Source: UBA2821 sp902763335
GTDB lineage: Bacteria > Bacillota > Clostridia > Lachnospirales > Lachnospiraceae
NCBI GenBank assembly: GCA_052066835.1
Contig: JBQHRJ010000033.1
DNA: 18,713 nucleotides
Strand: one strand, 5' to 3'
In this document: positions 6,956 to 13,948 of the stretch, piece after piece
How positions within the stretch are numbered: the first letter of the stretch is position 1
Layout: each line of letters begins with the position of its first letter
Translations under genes and position numbers: made by a program
The notes under the pieces: model-generated
Database searches by the model: none
What the model was told of the DNA's origin: nothing
Seen by the model: only the letters and a program-made list of their open reading frames with translations

Positions 6956-8347
6956 TTATACCAGCTTTTTACCCATCATAACACCCATTGCCGATGCCAT
7001 CATAAGTCCTCTCGTCCATCCGCTTGAATCCCCAAGACAATAAAGATTCTTTACACTTGTAATAAGATTTTTATCCATCTTTACTTTGTTGCTGTAAAAT
7101 TTCAATTCAGGTGAATACAACAATGTCTCTGTGGAAGCAAATCCCGGCACAACATGGTCAACAGCCTGTATGAAATTGATTATGTTTACCATGGCTCTGT
7201 ATGGCATTGCAGCCGTAATATCACCTGCCACGGCATCCGGCAACGTAGGCTTTACATTTGCCTGCATAAGTTCCTTTGTCCATGTCCTCTTACCATCAAG
7301 TATGTCACCATATCTCTGTACCATAATCTGACCTGCCCCAAGCATATTCGTAAGCTCCCCGACTTTTCTTGCATACTCTATTGGCTGGTTAAAAGGTTCG
7401 GTAAAATTATGGGAACAAAGTATAGCCAGATTCGTGTTATCTGATTTAAGTTCTTTATAAGAATGACCGTTTACAACTGCAAGATTATTATCATAATTTT
7501 CCTGGCTTACAAACCCTCCCGGATTCTGACAGAATGTACGCACCTTATTTTTATATGGTCTCGGATATCCTATCAGCTTTGATTCATAGAGAACATTATT
7601 TACATCCTCCATTATCTCATTACGGACTTCTACTCTTACACCGATATCTACCGTACCCGGTTTATGTTCTACATCGTATTTGGCACATATTTTTTCCAGC
7701 CAGTCAGCACCTCTTCTTCCCGTGGCAATAACAACATCATCTCCGTATATCTGCTGTTCATCGCCACCCTGTGTCTTACAGGCCACCACACCGGCACATC
7801 TGTCATCTTCTATAATAATATCTTTACAACTATAGTCAAACATCATCTCAACACCGTTAGCTTCCAGATACTCCTGTATACTGCTGTATATCTGATGTGC
7901 TTTTTCTGTTCCAAGGTGTCTTATAGGACAGTCAACAAGCTTAAGTCCGGACTGAATAGCACGTTTCCTTATCTCCTTCACTTTTTCTCCCTGATTTATT
8001 CCTTCTATATGACTGTCTGCACCAAATTCCAGATATATTTTATCCGTATAATTAATGAGTTCCTGTGCATAATCTTCTCCTACAAGTTCCGGAAAGTCTC
8101 CGCCAACTTCATAGCTCAACGACAGTTTACCGTCCGAAAATGCTCCTGCTCCGGAAAATCCGGTTGTAATATTACACGGACTGCAATTTACACACTTCTT
8201 TGTCTTATCTTTGGGACATTTTCTCTTTTCAATTGCATGCCCCTTTTCAATCATTATTATTTTCTTTTTACTTTTATTTCTTATCATCTCCAGAGCAGTA
8301 AATATACCTGCCGGTCCTGCTCCTACAATTATTACATCTGCCTTCAT
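6956..8347 (-). CDS. FAD-dependent oxidoreductase (COG2509-like)
   Basis: The N-terminal VGAGPAG (residues 8-14) is the dinucleotide-binding motif for FAD, followed by the acidic residue of IMIEKG. A four-cysteine block, C44-C52-C55-C58, comes before GFSGAGAFSDGKL. This combination is typical of the COG2509 group of predicted flavin dehydrogenases in clostridia. IATGRRG and the C-terminal YCLGDSSGWTRGLMMASAMG close the FAD site. The length of 463 is normal. The substrate is unknown; the cysteine block could hold a metal or an Fe-S centre, which is inference only. The ATG at 8347 has AGGAGGA 7 bases upstream. It lies behind the chemoreceptor terminator and so probably has its own weak promoter or relies on readthrough. 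Confidence 0.9.
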   Translation of the reverse strand: MKADVIIVGAGPAGIFTALEMIRNKSKKKIIMIEKGHAIEKRKCPKDKTKKCVNCSPCNITTGFSGAGAFSDGKLSLSYEVGGDFPELVGEDYAQELINYTDKIYLEFGADSHIEGINQGEKVKEIRKRAIQSGLKLVDCPIRHLGTEKAHQIYSSIQEYLEANGVEMMFDYSCKDIIIEDDRCAGVVACKTQGGDEQQIYGDDVVIATGRRGADWLEKICAKYDVEHKPGTVDIGVRVEVRNEIMEDVNNVLYESKLIGYPRPYKNKVRTFCQNPGGFVSQENYDNNLAVVNGHSYKELKSDNTNLAILCSHNFTEPFNQPIEYARKVGELTNMLGAGQIMVQRYGDILDGKRTWTKELMQANVKPTLPDAVAGDITAAMPYRAMVNIINFIQAVDHVVPGFASTETLLYSPELKFYSNKVKMDKNLITSVKNLYCLGDSSGWTRGLMMASAMGVMMGKKLV

Positions 8348-8388
8348 ATGCTTTTCCTCCTATTAAAATATTTTATTTTTACCGTCGA

Positions 8389-8432
8389 AAAACCGCACGA
8401 AAATCGGCATATGCTGTTTCCGGTGCGGTTTT
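8389..8432 (-). terminator. Rho-independent terminator after the chemoreceptor gene
   Basis: A 10-bp perfect stem (AAAACCGCAC with GTGCGGTTTT) encloses an inner partly paired arm around GGCATATGC. On the minus strand it is followed by a run of five T, which fits termination of the chemoreceptor transcript 38 bases after its stop. The plus-strand side has four T and could act weakly in the other direction. Confidence 0.75.
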
Positions 8433-8469
8433 CCATTCTGAGTAATCTCTTTTATTTACATTATTTGCA

Positions 8470-9822
8470 TTAATCACGTAATTTATACTGTTCTATCATA
8501 TCCATTACGCTGTCAGTATGTCCCAAAAGTTCTTCTGATAATGCTGAGCTTTCTTCTGCAAGAGATGTATTCTGGTCTACAACTGATGCAATCTCATTTG
8601 CCGAACTTATCATATCCTTAAGATATGCATCCTGCTTTCTGCTGTCTTCGGTGATTCCTGTAATATTGTTTGAAATCTCTGATGACATCTGTGATATTCC
8701 GTTGAGCATCTGAACTGTTTCTCCTGTAATGGATACGCCATTGTCAACAGCTACAATGCTCTTATGTATGAGATCAGTAATGTTCTGGGATGCCTCTGAG
8801 CTTGATGATGCCAATGCTCCTATCTCACTTGCAACAACTGCAAATCCTTTACCATGCTCACCTGCTCTTGCAGCCTCTATCGATGCATTAAGTGCTAACA
8901 GGTTCGTCTGCTCTGCAATACCTGCAATAACTTCTATAATATTTTCGATTTCATTAGACTCTTTTCTGATAAGATCCATGGCTTCAGATAACTCTTGCAT
9001 TTTTCTTTCGCCTTCACCCATCTTCTCCATTGAATCCTTAGAAAGTTTCTCTACACCTTCAGCAGCTATAGTATTATGATGAACTGACTTAGACACATTC
9101 TCAATATTTTCAACAAGCATCTTGATATGTTTTTCCTGCATCTGTGCACCATTGCTCATAGCCTGTGCAGAATCTGCCAAAGAATCTGCCCCACTCTTAA
9201 CCTGTGAAAATGCCATCTTCAATTCAGAAAATGTATCGTTAAGACTGTCAACAATAGCTTTCATTGACTTGCTTATACTCTCAAATTCACCGACATATTC
9301 TTCATTCACCTGCATATTCATATTTTTATTACTCATGTTTTCCATGGTTTCTGATATGCTGCTTACATATTTTTTTAATTCCTCTACTGCACTGTCACCA
9401 TTCTTAATCATCTTTGCAAATTCATCGTTATATTCATATCCTGTCTTTGCAATCAGATTACCTTCTGCAAGAGCGCTCATCATCTCGTCCATTATACCTA
9501 CAGGTTCCTTAATACGCTTTATGGTATTTTTTGAAACCTTCTGCAGATACATACATACACCAAGCACACTCAAAATTATAAATGCTGCCAAAACTACTGT
9601 CATAACAACAACACGGGTGCTGTCATTAAGTCCGATACTGGTATTATGCTTTGCAACCACAAGACCTTCATACCCTGCAAAAGCACCGAGCATCAATAAG
9701 AGGACTCCAACCACGATTCCTATCTTCAAAAACTGACCCCTTAAATATTTCTCCACCGAAAGATTTTTCTTAATATCTTTGACCTTTTTTGCGGCTTTTT
9801 CTGCCATCAATTCTTTTGCCAT
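8470..9822 (-). CDS. Methyl-accepting chemotaxis protein without an extracellular sensor domain
   Basis: Chemoreceptors signal to CheA/CheW through a long four-helix cytoplasmic hairpin. This 450-residue protein has membrane helices at about 33-55 and 71-93, with only about 15 residues between them, so there is no ligand-binding domain outside the cell. A HAMP-like region (about 95-150) and the signalling domain follow. The hairpin tip is well conserved: AEQTNLLALNASIEAARAG near 303-321, then HGKGFAVVASEIGALA. Input must come from the membrane, the cytoplasm or a partner receptor. The ATG at 9822 has GAGGAGG 8 bases upstream, with a promoter at 9857-9885 and a clear terminator downstream, so it forms its own unit. 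No other chemotaxis genes are in the window. Confidence 0.95.
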   Translation of the reverse strand: MAKELMAEKAAKKVKDIKKNLSVEKYLRGQFLKIGIVVGVLLLMLGAFAGYEGLVVAKHNTSIGLNDSTRVVVMTVVLAAFIILSVLGVCMYLQKVSKNTIKRIKEPVGIMDEMMSALAEGNLIAKTGYEYNDEFAKMIKNGDSAVEELKKYVSSISETMENMSNKNMNMQVNEEYVGEFESISKSMKAIVDSLNDTFSELKMAFSQVKSGADSLADSAQAMSNGAQMQEKHIKMLVENIENVSKSVHHNTIAAEGVEKLSKDSMEKMGEGERKMQELSEAMDLIRKESNEIENIIEVIAGIAEQTNLLALNASIEAARAGEHGKGFAVVASEIGALASSSSEASQNITDLIHKSIVAVDNGVSITGETVQMLNGISQMSSEISNNITGITEDSRKQDAYLKDMISSANEIASVVDQNTSLAEESSALSEELLGHTDSVMDMIEQYKLRD

Positions 9823-9856
9823 GTCCTTTGCCTCCTCAAGTGTTAATTATGTATAT

Positions 9857-9885
9857 ATTATACAATATTAGAATTTCAAAATCAA
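9857..9885 (-). promoter_or_regulatory. Putative sigma-A promoter for the chemoreceptor gene
   Basis: On the minus strand TTGATT (9885-9880) and a perfect TATAAT (9862-9857) are separated by 17 bases. The start codon is 35 bases downstream of the -10. Motility genes in clostridia often use other sigma factors; none of those motifs was recognised here. Confidence 0.65.
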
Positions 9886-9915
9886 ATAATATATATATTT
9901 TTTACAATTAATTAT

Positions 9916-9940
9916 GTAGCACCCTTTTGACACCTGAATC
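9916..9940. repeat. Structured inverted-repeat element, one-ended remnant (copy 3)
   Basis: These 25 bases are the exact reverse complement of the left end of the copy at 15667: the whole terminal repeat GATTCAGGTGTCAAAAG plus the first strand and loop of the first hairpin (GGTGCTAC). The rest of the element is missing. TATGTAG occurs at both 9913-9919 and 9941-9947. This fits an original 6-bp target duplication TATGTA, followed by a deletion between short GTA repeats. Confidence 0.85.
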
Positions 9941-9953
9941 TATGTAGTTATAT

Positions 9954-11009
9954 TTATGATACTATTCCAAATTGAATACTCGTTACATGATGATATTTTT
10001 CATCAGCTCTTAAAATCACAGATGGAAATTCCGAATGATTTACTGCATCAGGAAAGTTCTGCATTTCAAAGCAAAATCCGCATATTCCCTTATATTCTTT
10101 TTCTCCTTTTGCCTTGCTTGCCGGCACATTCACTCCATAAGGCGTATAAAAGTGGATTCCATTCTGTGTTGTTATACATTTCATTTCAATACCCGTTAAA
10201 TCACTTTTTGCACATGCACTCCATAAACCATCCCTACATTTTACAAATGTATTGTCATATCCGTTTCTGAATATTTTTCCACGATTTTTCTTATCAAGTG
10301 CATCTCCTATATTGGTATACTGTCTGAAATCATATACTGTCCCGGTCACCTCATTCATATTGCCTGTAGGAATACAGCTTTTGTCTAGCTCCAGATATTT
10401 ATCCGCATTAATCATTATCTGATGATTACATATACTATCCCCATCATGTCCATTAAGGTTAAAATAGGTGTGATTTGTCATATTACAAATAGTATCTTTA
10501 TCAGACACTGTGTCATATTCTATAGTCAGCTTTCCATTATCATCAAATGTATAAATAACTTTAACATCCATATTACCCGGATAATGTTCATCACCGTCTT
10601 CACTTCTCAGGTTAAATTCCACACCATTTCTAATAGGAGTTCCCTTCCACATTTTCTTGGCAAAACCTTTCATCCCACCATGAATATGGTGTCTTCCCAT
10701 ATTTCTATCAAGCTGGTATTCCGTTCCATCTATACTAAATCTGGCACTTGCTATTCTGCCACATACTCTTCCTACGGTAGCACCGAAAAGATTCCATTCT
10801 TTCTCATAGTCTGCAATATGTTCATAGCCTAACACTACATCTCTTAATAATCCATGTCTGTCACTCACCAGCAGGGATATTACCGTTGCCCCATAATCAC
10901 AAAGCACCAGTTTTTCCCCCGCTTTATTCACAACAGTATAAAGTCTGGTCATAGTTCCGTCAGACAATTCCTCAAACTCCTCAACAAAAACATTTCCGTT
11001 TTCTAACAT
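9954..11009 (-). CDS. galM: Aldose 1-epimerase (galactose mutarotase)
   Basis: The enzyme interconverts alpha and beta forms of aldoses in the cytoplasm, feeding sugars such as galactose into the Leloir pathway. Family marks run in order through the 351 residues: LCDYGATVISL near the start, GATVGRVCGRIA, the substrate-binding HHIHGG, NHTYFNLNGH with the catalytic acid His, GYDNTF with the binding Asp, and the C-terminal FEMQNFPDAVNHSEFP with the catalytic base Glu. The usual GR..NRI reads GRVCGRI here, a small departure. The ATG at 11009 has GGAGG 6 bases upstream and overlaps the end of mnmA by 7 bases, so the two are co-transcribed. The functional link to tRNA thiolation is unclear and may be chance. 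Confidence 0.93.
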   Translation of the reverse strand: MLENGNVFVEEFEELSDGTMTRLYTVVNKAGEKLVLCDYGATVISLLVSDRHGLLRDVVLGYEHIADYEKEWNLFGATVGRVCGRIASARFSIDGTEYQLDRNMGRHHIHGGMKGFAKKMWKGTPIRNGVEFNLRSEDGDEHYPGNMDVKVIYTFDDNGKLTIEYDTVSDKDTICNMTNHTYFNLNGHDGDSICNHQIMINADKYLELDKSCIPTGNMNEVTGTVYDFRQYTNIGDALDKKNRGKIFRNGYDNTFVKCRDGLWSACAKSDLTGIEMKCITTQNGIHFYTPYGVNVPASKAKGEKEYKGICGFCFEMQNFPDAVNHSEFPSVILRADEKYHHVTSIQFGIVS

Positions 11010-12079
11010 ATTATACCTCCGCCAAGTACATAGTCTCCATCATACAGTACAACTGCCTGTCCCGGTGTAACCGCTCTTACGGGACTTGCAAATTCAAGAG
11101 TGATTTTTCCATCCTCACACGCTTTGACAACACATTTTTCACCTTTATGAGAATAACGGATTTTTCCTGTCATTTCCATTCCCGGCTCAAATTTCTCTGC
11201 TCCCATATAATTTATATTATCTGCCGTAAGCACCGTAGAGAATATGGACTTTTCTTCCTCTGCAAGAATTACTTCATTTGTATCCGTCCTTATCTCCTTG
11301 ACATATATCGGATGTCCCATAGATATACCAAGTCCCTTTCTCTGTCCAATGGTATAATGTGATATTCCCTTATGTTCTCCAAGTATTTCTCCATCTTCTG
11401 CGACAAACATTCCTTTTTTCTCTTTTTCTCCCGTTTCACGCTCTATAAATCCTGCGTAATCATTATCAGGTACAAAACATATCTCCTGACTGTCCGGTTT
11501 TACCGCCACCGGAAGTCCTGCTTTCTTTGCTATCTCCCTTATCTGTTCTTTTTCATACTCTCCCACCGGCAGAAGTGTCCGTTTCAACTGCTCCTGTGTA
11601 AGATTATATAATGCATATGTCTGGTCTTTTCTTGCCGTCACAGATTTTCTTATAGACAATCTGCCGTTCTTATATTCTGATATTCTGGCATAATGTCCTG
11701 TAGCTATATAATCGGCTCCTATCTCCATACTTCTCTGAAGCAATGACTCCCATTTAACATATCGGTTACATGCTATACACGGATTAGGCGTTCTTCCCTT
11801 TCTGTATTCATCAACAAAATAATCTATAACATTTTTCTGGAATTCTTTCTTAAAATTCATTACATAATACGGAATACCAAGTACGTCTGCAACTCTTCTC
11901 GCATCATCAACAGCACTGAGACCGCAACAGCCACCATTATCTTCCTGTGCCGTTTCACTCTCATCCTGCCATATCTGCATGGTAACACCTATGACATCAT
12001 AGCCCTGTTCCTTTAACAGATATGCTGCAACCGAAGAATCCACTCCTCCGGACATTCCTACTACTACAGTTTTATTCAT
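11003..12079 (-). CDS. mnmA: tRNA-specific 2-thiouridylase
   Basis: MnmA makes 2-thiouridine at position 34 of tRNA-Lys, Glu and Gln, using ATP to adenylate U34 and a persulfide sulfur from a cysteine desulfurase. The PP-loop SGGVDSS is at residues 10-16, and the two catalytic cysteines are C101 (NPCIACN) and C201 (SQEICFVPD). TGHYAR and GQRKGLGI are also conserved. I chose the ATG at 12079, which places VVVGMSGG directly at the N-terminus and has GGAG 6 bases upstream; upstream ATGs at 12091 and 12097 have no good site. The product is then 358 residues, normal for the family. It begins 33 bases after the cysteine desulfurase stop. Confidence 0.97.
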   Translation of the reverse strand: MNKTVVVGMSGGVDSSVAAYLLKEQGYDVIGVTMQIWQDESETAQEDNGGCCGLSAVDDARRVADVLGIPYYVMNFKKEFQKNVIDYFVDEYRKGRTPNPCIACNRYVKWESLLQRSMEIGADYIATGHYARISEYKNGRLSIRKSVTARKDQTYALYNLTQEQLKRTLLPVGEYEKEQIREIAKKAGLPVAVKPDSQEICFVPDNDYAGFIERETGEKEKKGMFVAEDGEILGEHKGISHYTIGQRKGLGISMGHPIYVKEIRTDTNEVILAEEEKSIFSTVLTADNINYMGAEKFEPGMEMTGKIRYSHKGEKCVVKACEDGKITLEFASPVRAVTPGQAVVLYDGDYVLGGGIIC

Positions 12080-12112
12080 ATTCTTCTCCATTTCCAAGCA
12101 ATTTCCGTCTTT

Positions 12113-13294
12113 TTATTGTTTTTCCGTTTCCTGAACATAATGTTCATACAGCGGTGACATAGCCCTTAGCTTTGTGATTATCTGACTTACATTTTCAACA
12201 ACATAATCTATATCTTCCTTTGTTGTATCCGATGATATGGTAAATCTTATAGAACAGTGTGCCATCTCTTCTGACATTCCTATAGCGAGAAGTACATGTG
12301 ATGCGTCCATTGCACCTGATGTACACGCCGAACCTGCTGAACAGTATATTCCCTTTCTGTCAAGCATTATAAGTGCCGATTCACCGGGAGCGTATTTAAA
12401 ACACACATTTATATTATCCGGAAGCCTGTCACTGCTGCTCCCATTTAACTTTATATGGGGAACATTTTCTTTCAGCTTTCCGATAAAATATTCTCTTAAG
12501 TCAGTTTCATATTTAATACTTTCATCCATATGTTCCACGGCAATTCTTGCAGCTTCGCCCATTCCGACTATTCCTGGAACATTTAGCGTTCCTGCTCTCC
12601 TATGTCTTTCCTGCGAACCGCCATGCATATACGAGCCTATCTTAATTCCATTTCTGATATATAAAAATCCTGCTCCCTTTGGTCCGTGAAATTTGTGTGC
12701 ACTTGCACTCAGCATATCTATATTATATGCCTCCACATCCACCTTAACATGTCCAAATGCCTGAACTGCATCTGTGTGAAATATGATACCGTGTCTGTGA
12801 GCAATCTCTCCTATTTCTTTTACAGGCTGTATAGTACCGATTTCATTGTTAGCAAACATAACGCTGATTAAAATTGTATCATTTTCTATAGCATTTTCAA
12901 GGTCCTGTAAATTTATTCTTCCCTCACTGTCCACATCAAGATATGTCACCCTGAATCCCTTCTTCTCAAGATATCCGCATGTATTTAATATGGCATGATG
13001 TTCTATCTTTGTTGTAATAATATGGCGTCCCTTTTCTTCCATTGCATCTGCCACTGCTTTTAATGCCCAGTTATCGCTCTCCGTTCCCCCTGACGTGAAA
13101 TATATCTCAGAACTTTTTGCATTTATTGCATCCCCTATAATCTGTCTGGCATCTTCTACTGCCTTTCTGCTTCTCTGTGCAAAACTATATATTCCGGAGG
13201 CATTTCCATACTCTCCCATAAAATACGGCTGCATTTTTTCATATACTTCCTTTGAAAGCATGGTTGTTGCAGCATTGTCCATATATACGTTCAT
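12113..13294 (-). CDS. Cysteine desulfurase (NifS/IscS-like)
   Basis: This PLP enzyme takes sulfur from cysteine and carries it as a persulfide. The 393-residue product shows the full aminotransferase V layout: MDNAATT at the N-terminus, SGGTESDN, H100 stacking on PLP (EHHA), D175 and Q178 (HTDAVQAFGH), the PLP lysine K201 in SAHKFHGPKG, and the persulfide cysteine C324 in SAGSACTSG. The ATG at 13294 has AAGGAG 7 bases upstream and fits the family N-terminus (MNVYMDNAATT); a longer in-frame start at 13330 is unlikely. It stands between an Rrf2 regulator and mnmA with no nifU/iscU scaffold. The nearest functional model is YrvO of Bacillus, which serves MnmA. It could also supply general Fe-S assembly. 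Confidence 0.96.
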   Translation of the reverse strand: MNVYMDNAATTMLSKEVYEKMQPYFMGEYGNASGIYSFAQRSRKAVEDARQIIGDAINAKSSEIYFTSGGTESDNWALKAVADAMEEKGRHIITTKIEHHAILNTCGYLEKKGFRVTYLDVDSEGRINLQDLENAIENDTILISVMFANNEIGTIQPVKEIGEIAHRHGIIFHTDAVQAFGHVKVDVEAYNIDMLSASAHKFHGPKGAGFLYIRNGIKIGSYMHGGSQERHRRAGTLNVPGIVGMGEAARIAVEHMDESIKYETDLREYFIGKLKENVPHIKLNGSSSDRLPDNINVCFKYAPGESALIMLDRKGIYCSAGSACTSGAMDASHVLLAIGMSEEMAHCSIRFTISSDTTKEDIDYVVENVSQIITKLRAMSPLYEHYVQETEKQ

Positions 13295-13333
13295 TTTTAT
13301 TCTCCTTAAAACAGTAAAGTTTCTGTACATAAA

Positions 13334-13372
13334 ACGACAGGATTTTAATATATTATATCAAAATCCTGCCGT
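13334..13372 (-). other. Hairpin between the Rrf2 and desulfurase genes, with an embedded -10 motif
   Basis: A 13-bp stem (ACGGCAGGATTTT with AAAATCCTGTCGT, one G-T pair) encloses a 13-base AT loop. On the minus strand TTTT follows. It could be an attenuating terminator or an mRNA processing site. The loop also contains TGATATAAT, a perfect extended -10, so a second promoter for the desulfurase and mnmA could lie inside it. No good -35 accompanies it. Confidence 0.6.
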
Positions 13373-13385
13373 AAGGTACATATAT

Positions 13386-13832
13386 TTAAATATAGTACAT
13401 TTCATCTCCATCTCTGCTGCGACGATTGTAATCATCAACCAGATCCTGTAATGTTATATTACTTATTACATCTCCTGTTTTTTCATTTATTTCATCTATA
13501 ATACACCTCTGTACGGTGTCCGATATTCCTTTTAACATACAGTCTTCCGGTGTTGTCTCACGCTCTATTTTATATTCACCTTCAACCGCATTTAAAAGTT
13601 CCTCTACAGTAATCTGATCCGGCTCCCTGCTAAGATAATAGCCACCATTTATTCCATGTATGCTCCGCACTATTCCTGCTCTTTTGAGCCCTGAAAAAAT
13701 CTGTTCAAGATACTTTACGGATATATTATTCGCATTAGCGATAGTACTTACCGTCACTTTTTCTTCATCGTTATTTAAAGCGATATATATTAAGGCCCTG
13801 AGAGCATATCTGCCTTTCTTTGAAATTTTCAT
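13386..13832 (-). CDS. Rrf2-family transcriptional regulator (IscR/CymR-like)
   Basis: Rrf2 proteins are winged-helix dimers that sense Fe-S, cysteine or nitric oxide status. The 148-residue product begins MKISKKGRYALRALIYIA, with the family helix-turn-helix (TVSTIANANNISVKYLEQIF) and wing (GINGGYYLSREP). The IscR cluster region near residues 92-107 is present but has only two cysteines, C98 and C110, against three in Escherichia coli IscR. A [2Fe-2S] site would therefore need other ligands, or may be lost. The ATG at 13832 has AAAGGTG 8 bases upstream. Position ahead of the desulfurase suggests control of sulfur supply. A perfect palindrome upstream is a candidate self-control site. Confidence 0.93.
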   Translation of the reverse strand: MKISKKGRYALRALIYIALNNDEEKVTVSTIANANNISVKYLEQIFSGLKRAGIVRSIHGINGGYYLSREPDQITVEELLNAVEGEYKIERETTPEDCMLKGISDTVQRCIIDEINEKTGDVISNITLQDLVDDYNRRSRDGDEMYYI

Positions 13833-13874
13833 TATTAACACACCTTTCAATCAAAATTACCTATAATTTGTAGA

Positions 13875-13890
13875 GAATTGTATACAATTC
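13875..13890. promoter_or_regulatory. Perfect 16-bp palindrome, candidate Rrf2 operator
   Basis: GAATTGTATACAATTC is fully self-complementary and lies about 43 bases upstream of the Rrf2 start codon. On the minus strand its TTGTAT could be a -35, with TATAGG as -10 after 16 bases. A regulator bound here would block transcription. Binding by the Rrf2 protein is inferred from position only; the sequence does not match the IscR type 1 site. Confidence 0.6.
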
Positions 13891-13948
13891 CCATTAGATA
13901 ACTATGATTATAATTTATTTTTCCTAGTGTGTCAATAGGATTTATCAG

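Noticed and set aside
7664..8473. Open frame of 269 codons on the plus strand
   Set aside because: It lies antisense to the oxidoreductase gene, which has clear FAD motifs and a strong ribosome site. The antisense translation is a low-complexity Tyr/Phe/Cys-rich product with no recognisable domain.
9122..9736. Open frame of 204 codons on the plus strand
   Set aside because: It is the antisense of the chemoreceptor gene, with composition expected from a reversed coiled coil and no ribosome site.
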